From the NCBI GenBank assembly GCA_021463505.1, contig JAJTYR010000008.1, positions 18,812 through 82,811 of the forward strand: a DNA stretch of 64,000 bases, written 5' to 3'. The DNA comes from Burkholderiaceae bacterium. GTDB taxonomy: Bacteria > Pseudomonadota > Gammaproteobacteria > Burkholderiales > Burkholderiaceae_E. Below the pieces are notes generated by a model that was not told the DNA's origin, searched no databases, and saw only the letters and a list, made by a program, of their open reading frames with translations. Numbering within the stretch: the first letter of the stretch is position 1; every line of letters begins with the position of its first letter. Positions 57,634-64,000 of the stretch are shown here, in pieces. The translations under genes and the position numbers were made by a program.

Positions 57634-58383
57634 ATGCGCCCGCGTGTCCTGGTTGCGCGTACCTCGTCCGACGCGACGGGCGACCCGACGATCCGCGTGC
57701 TCGACGGCGGCCAATCGCACCACCTGGTGCGGGTGCTGCGGCTGGGCACAGGCGCAGCGGTCGAGTGCTTCGACGGCGCGGGCAAGCGCTTCGATGCGCG
57801 CCTCGAGCGCCCCGACCCGAAGGCCTGCGTGGTCCGCCTGCTCGCGCCGATTCCGGCCGACACCGAGAGCCCGCTGGCGATCAGGCTCGTGCAGTGCATC
57901 AGCGCCGCCGAGCGGATGGACTGGACCGTGGAGAAGGCGGTCGAGCTCGGCGTGCATTCGATCCAGCCCGTGGTGTCCGCCCGCACGCCGGCGCGGCTCG
58001 ATGCGCAACGGCTGCAGCGACGCCACGAGCACTGGGCGCGCATCGTCGAAGCAGCCTGCATGCAGTGCGGGCGCGATCGCCTGCCGGCGCTTGGCGAGCC
58101 GATCCGCTTGCACCACTGGCTCGCAACGGTCGATCGCGGGCCAGGCCGCCTGCGCATCGTGCTCGATCCGTGCGGCCCGGCGCGGCTCGCGGCGCTTCGC
58201 CACGAACCGCCCCAGCCGGTCGATCTGCTGGCAGGACCCGAAGGCGGGCTCGACGCTGCCGAACTCGGGGCGGCCCGCGCGGCGGGCTTCGAGGCGGTGC
58301 GGCTCGGCCCACGGGTGCTGCGCACCGAAACCGCGGGCCTCGCGGCGATCGCCGCACTGCAGGCCATCGCCGGCGATTTCTGA
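57634..58383 (+). CDS. rsmE: 16S rRNA (uracil-1498-N3)-methyltransferase
   Basis: 249-residue SPOUT-class methyltransferase modifying U1498 of 16S rRNA. The N-terminal PUA-like region has SHHLVRVLRLGTGA; the knot region has LLAGPEGGLDAAEL and closes with RLGPRVLRTETAGLAAIAALQ, both diagnostic of RsmE. ATG 57634 is used, 31 bp after the speD-speE stop. It converges with the barstar-like gene across only 6 bp. Confidence 0.95.
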   Translation: MRPRVLVARTSSDATGDPTIRVLDGGQSHHLVRVLRLGTGAAVECFDGAGKRFDARLERPDPKACVVRLLAPIPADTESPLAIRLVQCISAAERMDWTVEKAVELGVHSIQPVVSARTPARLDAQRLQRRHEHWARIVEAACMQCGRDRLPALGEPIRLHHWLATVDRGPGRLRIVLDPCGPARLAALRHEPPQPVDLLAGPEGGLDAAELGAARAAGFEAVRLGPRVLRTETAGLAAIAALQAIAGDF

Positions 58384-58389
58384 TCCGGA

Positions 58390-58824
58390 CTACGGACGGC
58401 TGCGCGCCACGCGGCCGCCTCGGGGATCGACCGAGTAGAAAACGCGAAACGCGGTCTGGCGGTCGAAGAAGAAGTCCGCCGTGTCGCGAAACACGTCGAG
58501 CAGCGCATCGCGCTGCGCGCGGCCGAAGTCCGCGGTGTCGGGCAGGTTCTCCAGGATCACGAGGAAGCCGGGTTGCCCGTCGTCACCGGTCGGCTTCAGG
58601 CCGGTCATGCAACCGTACAGCGCGTCCAGGTCGAGGTCGAAATGCGCGGGCAGCGAAAACGCGCCGGCAATGGCCGCCAGGACGCCGCGCTTGTCGGTGG
58701 CGCGCGCGAGATCGACGCGCAGCAAACGCTGCTCGGCCCGCCGGGCAGCGCGCTCGAGCGCATCCAGATCATAGGCGCTCAGCGGCAGGACAGCCTGCGG
58801 CGGGATGTTGCTCAGCGCACCCAT
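58390..58824 (-). CDS. Barstar-like protein (putative ribonuclease inhibitor)
   Basis: 144 residues with a barstar-type core: RLLRVDLARATDKRGVLAAIAGAF, cut here, then LPAHFDLDLDALYGCMTGL, which matches the barstar helix-strand pattern where acidic residues face barnase, and the strand LVILENL. Barstar proteins bind and block a cognate RNase. No RNase-like gene lies next to it, so here it is either an orphan immunity protein or has another role. ATG 58824. It ends 6 bp from rsmE. Confidence 0.85.
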   Translation of the reverse strand: MGALSNIPPQAVLPLSAYDLDALERAARRAEQRLLRVDLARATDKRGVLAAIAGAFSLPAHFDLDLDALYGCMTGLKPTGDDGQPGFLVILENLPDTADFGRAQRDALLDVFRDTADFFFDRQTAFRVFYSVDPRGGRVARSRP

Positions 58825-59049
58825 GGCATTGCTTCCCGATCCGGCGAACGCTGCGACAGTGGCCGCGGGCCCGGACGCAGCGCTCGCGCTGCCTCCGCCG
58901 GCCGCGTTCCATGCGGCCTATGCTAAAGGAGATCCGCGAGGCTGCAAACGAGCCGCGGCGCGAGTCACCGGGGTCCTCCCGGGTCCGGGGACTGCCTGCG
59001 GGTAGTGGGCGCCCAGGTGGCCGCTCAGGTCGCCACTGAGACGGACCAC

Positions 59050-61293
59050 TCAGGCGGCCGCCCGGACGGCCTCCGGCTGGGCAACCGCGTCGATCGCCCG
59101 GTCGAGCGCGCTTTCGACGACCGCACGCCGCGCAAAGCCCGCCTCGAACAGGTGCGCCAGTTCGCTGCGCGTGAACGATCGGCCGGCGTCGGGGTGGCGC
59201 GTCAGCACGAAGAGCTTGCGGGTCGGTCCGATCCAGGCCAGACGGAAGACGCGGCGCGCACCACCGTCGTCGAGCTCGACCAGGTCGCCTCGCTGCAATG
59301 CATCGACGCACGCCTCGCCCTGGCCCGCGGGGCGCGTGTCGATCGCGCCCACAGACGCGCTGCCGCCGGCACCGACCGGTACTGCTGCGGCCGCGGCACG
59401 CACAGGCGCCTGCGGAACCACGTCGCCGCGCGGACCTCCTGCCATGGGCGACGCAGGCGGGCCGCCGGCGGCGGTCTTCGCTTCGCGCACGGCGCGCGTG
59501 TGCCACTGCAGCAATTCGTTGAAGAACCGCTCACGCTCGCCTGCCTCCATGCCGACGGGCGCCAGCCCCTTCATCAAGCCGCTGATCAGCTTGGGCAGCA
59601 CCGCGGCCAACCTGCCGATCTCCTCGGGTGCCTTGGGCGCGACACTCCAGATCAGCAGCTCGGCGGCGTGCAGTTCGGACGCCCAGGCCACATCGGAGCC
59701 GGCCGCATCCACCTGCACGTGTGCGAGCGCGCGCGACCACCAGCGATAGAGGAACTCCCTGACGAACACCGGCGTGACCGGATCGATGCGCAGCGCGATC
59801 TCCGCGCTGGCCGCCTCCTGTGCCTGCGCCAGAGCCCCGAGGCGCTCGGCCTCGCGCGTGATCTCCGCCAGACGGGTGGCACGGCGTTCGGCTTCACCCT
59901 GCATCAGCAGGTCCAGGCGACGCAGCGCCTCGTCGAAGGTGGCCAGGTCGGACTCGAAGTGCTCGATGATCCAGTCGACGAGGCCAGCAATGCCCGCAAC
60001 CAGCTGCGATTGCGGCCCGACATCGGCGTCGGGGTCGGTCGCCGCCTCCGAGATCCGGTCGATGAGCCGGCGCATCGGATGCTGCCGGCGCGCGAAGAAG
60101 CTGCGATCGATCAGCGCAGCCTTCATCGCCACCACCTGCAGTCGCAGCAACTGCTGCTTGACCGGATCGGGGATGAGCCGGTCGGCATAGATGTAGTCGA
60201 AGACCAGCGAAACGATCTCGATGGTGACCTGGTCGAGTGCCGAGCCCTTCTGGCGCGCCTGGTCGAGCAGCTCGGTCATCGTCGCGCCGCCGCCGGGCGC
60301 CACATCCGGCATCGACTGCAGCGCGTTCAGCGCCTCGATCAGCGGCGGTTCGGCCGACGGAATCGGCAGGTCGGCCATCGCGAATGTCGACGGATCGGTG
60401 AGCAGCCGGGCGGCCGAGCGGCGCGCCGAAGGCTGGCCGGCGGCGATCTGCTGCATCAGCGCCGCGAAAGCGTCGGGCGACACGGGCATGGCGGCGGGCG
60501 CCTCGGCCAGGCGCGTGGGCGCCGGCGCGGCCGCTGGAGAAGGCCCGGACACCGCGGATTCGCCGCGTGACGGCGACTCGGCCGCCCCCACCACCCGCGG
60601 CTTGAGCGTCGGCAGGATCCGGTTGCTGCGCAGCCGTTCGTTGACGTGCGAGTAGACGCTGTTCAACCCGGCCGTGACGTGCGGCTCGAAGGCCTGCAGC
60701 AGCGCAGCGCGCACGTCGATCGCCGGAGCAAGCGTGTCGAGTGCCACGCGCAGCGCCTCGAAGACCTCCTCGGGCGAGGCCGGGTGGTCGTTCTCGTCGA
60801 ACCATTCGCGGTCGAGAAGCGCAGCCAGCCGGGCGCGCATTCCCAGCACCTGGTCCGGATCGAGCCGGTTGCGCGCGCGCCGGGCCAATCGTTCGAGCGC
60901 GATGCGCTCCTCCTCCACCGCCTCGTCGACCAGCGCCAGTTCGGCGTCCTGCACCGCGCGCGCGGCCGTTTGCCCGCCGTGCCTGAACATGCGCCGCTCG
61001 AGCACGTCGGAGAACGATTTCCTGAAACGCGCCTCGATGTCCCGCCGGTGCTGCCGCACCACCGCGACGGCCTCGAGCAGTACCTGCTGGTTCTCGCGGC
61101 GCGTCTCGCCCATCGCGCGCGCGACCATCTCGTCGCTGAGCTTGTCGAGCGCCTCGTTGACGAGGCGCTCCAGCCCGGACACGACGATGCCGCGGCAATC
61201 CTCGAGCAGCTCGAACCGCCGGCGCGGGTCGATGGCCGGCTCACGCGAGTTCCCGGTCGCCTGATGAATCCTCTCGGAGATCCCGCTCGACAT
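59050..61293 (-). CDS. DUF1631 family protein
   Basis: 747 residues, mainly alpha-helical and rich in Arg/Glu/Ala, with no signal peptide. Long helices near 20-160 (RRFELLEDCRGIVVSGLERL, RENQQVLLEAVAVVRQHRRD) and a central region (VSLVFDYIYADRLIPDPVKQ followed by RLQVVAMKAALIDRSFFARR) match the DUF1631 family common in beta- and gammaproteobacteria. A Pro/Ala/Gly-rich low-complexity linker divides the C-terminal quarter. Function unknown; some relatives have been linked to c-di-GMP signalling. A C-terminal strand-rich module (FRLAWIGPTRKLFVLTRH) may be a PilZ-like domain. ATG 61293. Confidence 0.85.
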   Translation of the reverse strand: MSSGISERIHQATGNSREPAIDPRRRFELLEDCRGIVVSGLERLVNEALDKLSDEMVARAMGETRRENQQVLLEAVAVVRQHRRDIEARFRKSFSDVLERRMFRHGGQTAARAVQDAELALVDEAVEEERIALERLARRARNRLDPDQVLGMRARLAALLDREWFDENDHPASPEEVFEALRVALDTLAPAIDVRAALLQAFEPHVTAGLNSVYSHVNERLRSNRILPTLKPRVVGAAESPSRGESAVSGPSPAAAPAPTRLAEAPAAMPVSPDAFAALMQQIAAGQPSARRSAARLLTDPSTFAMADLPIPSAEPPLIEALNALQSMPDVAPGGGATMTELLDQARQKGSALDQVTIEIVSLVFDYIYADRLIPDPVKQQLLRLQVVAMKAALIDRSFFARRQHPMRRLIDRISEAATDPDADVGPQSQLVAGIAGLVDWIIEHFESDLATFDEALRRLDLLMQGEAERRATRLAEITREAERLGALAQAQEAASAEIALRIDPVTPVFVREFLYRWWSRALAHVQVDAAGSDVAWASELHAAELLIWSVAPKAPEEIGRLAAVLPKLISGLMKGLAPVGMEAGERERFFNELLQWHTRAVREAKTAAGGPPASPMAGGPRGDVVPQAPVRAAAAAVPVGAGGSASVGAIDTRPAGQGEACVDALQRGDLVELDDGGARRVFRLAWIGPTRKLFVLTRHPDAGRSFTRSELAHLFEAGFARRAVVESALDRAIDAVAQPEAVRAAA

Positions 61294-61494
61294 GTCCCGG
61301 TGCTGCCCGAATCGTCGTCGGCGCCGCCGAATGCGGGCCGCTCCCTGTGATGCTATGCGGTCCGGTCAGCGGGGGTCAATGCGCCAGCCCGCTCCTGCAG
61401 CCCGTCGAACCCCCGGTAGCGGACCTGCGCCGACGAGCGGCGCATCGGCACGCACCAGCGGCCACGCCATCGTTGCGCGCCAGCGCCGCCACCC

Positions 61495-63783
<2,289 letters not shown>

Positions 63784-63921
63784 CGTGGGGCAGTGCCTCG
63801 CTGCGCGGGAGAGGGATGGATTATCGACCCGCCCGGCAGCGATGACAAACCTGGCGTCCTCGCGGGCGGTGTCTCGCGAGCAAAGGCGCGGGCCGGGCGC
63901 CGCGGGCGCGCCGGGTGCTTG

Positions 63922-63957
63922 CCCCCGCTTCGCGGGGGTGCCCTGCGATGCTCGCAG
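63922..63957. repeat. Clustered hairpins at the window's 3' end
   Basis: CCCCCGC (63922-63928) pairs with GCGGGGG (63932-63938) over a TTC loop; directly after, CTGCGA (63943-63948) pairs with TCGCAG (63952-63957) over TGC. More CTCGC/GCGAG inverted pieces follow to 64000. This looks like part of an intergenic repeat or a terminator for a gene beyond the window. No T-run is visible and the edge truncates it, so the type cannot be settled. Confidence 0.4.
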
Positions 63958-64000
63958 CACCGGCTGGCGCGGCGAAACTCGCTGCGCTCGCTGCGCGAGC

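Overview
The window is about 68% GC and almost fully coding. It reads as the chromosome of a betaproteobacterium, most likely Burkholderiales or a close relative. The reasons are a glycolysis/purine cluster of the betaproteobacterial type (tkt-gap-pgk ... pyk-fba-purC-purE-purK-tsaC), a Bug-type tripartite tricarboxylate transporter, a malic enzyme fused to a phosphotransacetylase-like domain, a DUF1631 protein, and a benzoate regulator of the BoxR/BzdR type (helix-turn-helix fused to a shikimate-kinase-like domain). The narK1K2GHJI operon indicates a facultative anaerobe that respires nitrate. No rRNA, tRNA, CRISPR array, insertion sequence or phage gene was recognised. These identifications come from reading motifs, not from database searches.

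Layout. 1-2067: 3' truncated alaS. 2228-8249: a type III CoA-transferase translationally coupled to a TctC/TctB/TctA uptake system, then a beta-hydroxyacid dehydrogenase and an FKBP. 8308-16005: glnS, a metallo-beta-lactamase-fold hydrolase, two TPM-domain proteins with LemA, msrA, and a bifunctional flavin monooxygenase/Old-Yellow-Enzyme protein. 16089-29426: a nitrate respiration block, all on the minus strand in the order narX, narL, narK1, narK2, narG, narH, narJ, narI and a PpiC-type isomerase. 29761-37101: an aromatic-acid block with gcdH, a MaoC hydratase, a benzoate-CoA ligase, a flavodoxin, boxR, an alpha/beta hydrolase and a triple-domain universal stress protein. 37160-44446: tsaC, purK, purE, purC, a hydroxypyruvate-isomerase-like gene, fba and pyk. 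44500-51144: a two-component system, an AhpD-like protein and a carbohydrate-type ABC transporter. 51180-55907: pgk, a small unknown gene, gap and tkt. 56310-63783: a fused S-adenosylmethionine decarboxylase/spermidine synthase, rsmE, a barstar-like gene, a DUF1631 protein and maeB.

How the genes work together. NarX/NarL would sense nitrate and activate narK1K2GHJI; a NarL-like heptamer palindrome lies just upstream of narK1. The aromatic block holds a CoA ligase, a regulator whose relatives sense benzoyl-CoA, and gcdH, which acts on glutaryl-CoA from the anaerobic benzoyl-CoA route. TGCA-based repeats occur in the ligase/flavodoxin, boxR/hydrolase and gcdH upstream regions and could be one regulon. 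The lower-glycolysis genes are split by the two-component/ABC-transporter block.

Features most worth a second look are the speD-speE fusion with its roughly 250-nt structured leader, the TGCA-N6-TGC sites, the MaoC gene that has lost its normal stop and runs antisense through gcdH, and the NarL-like palindrome.
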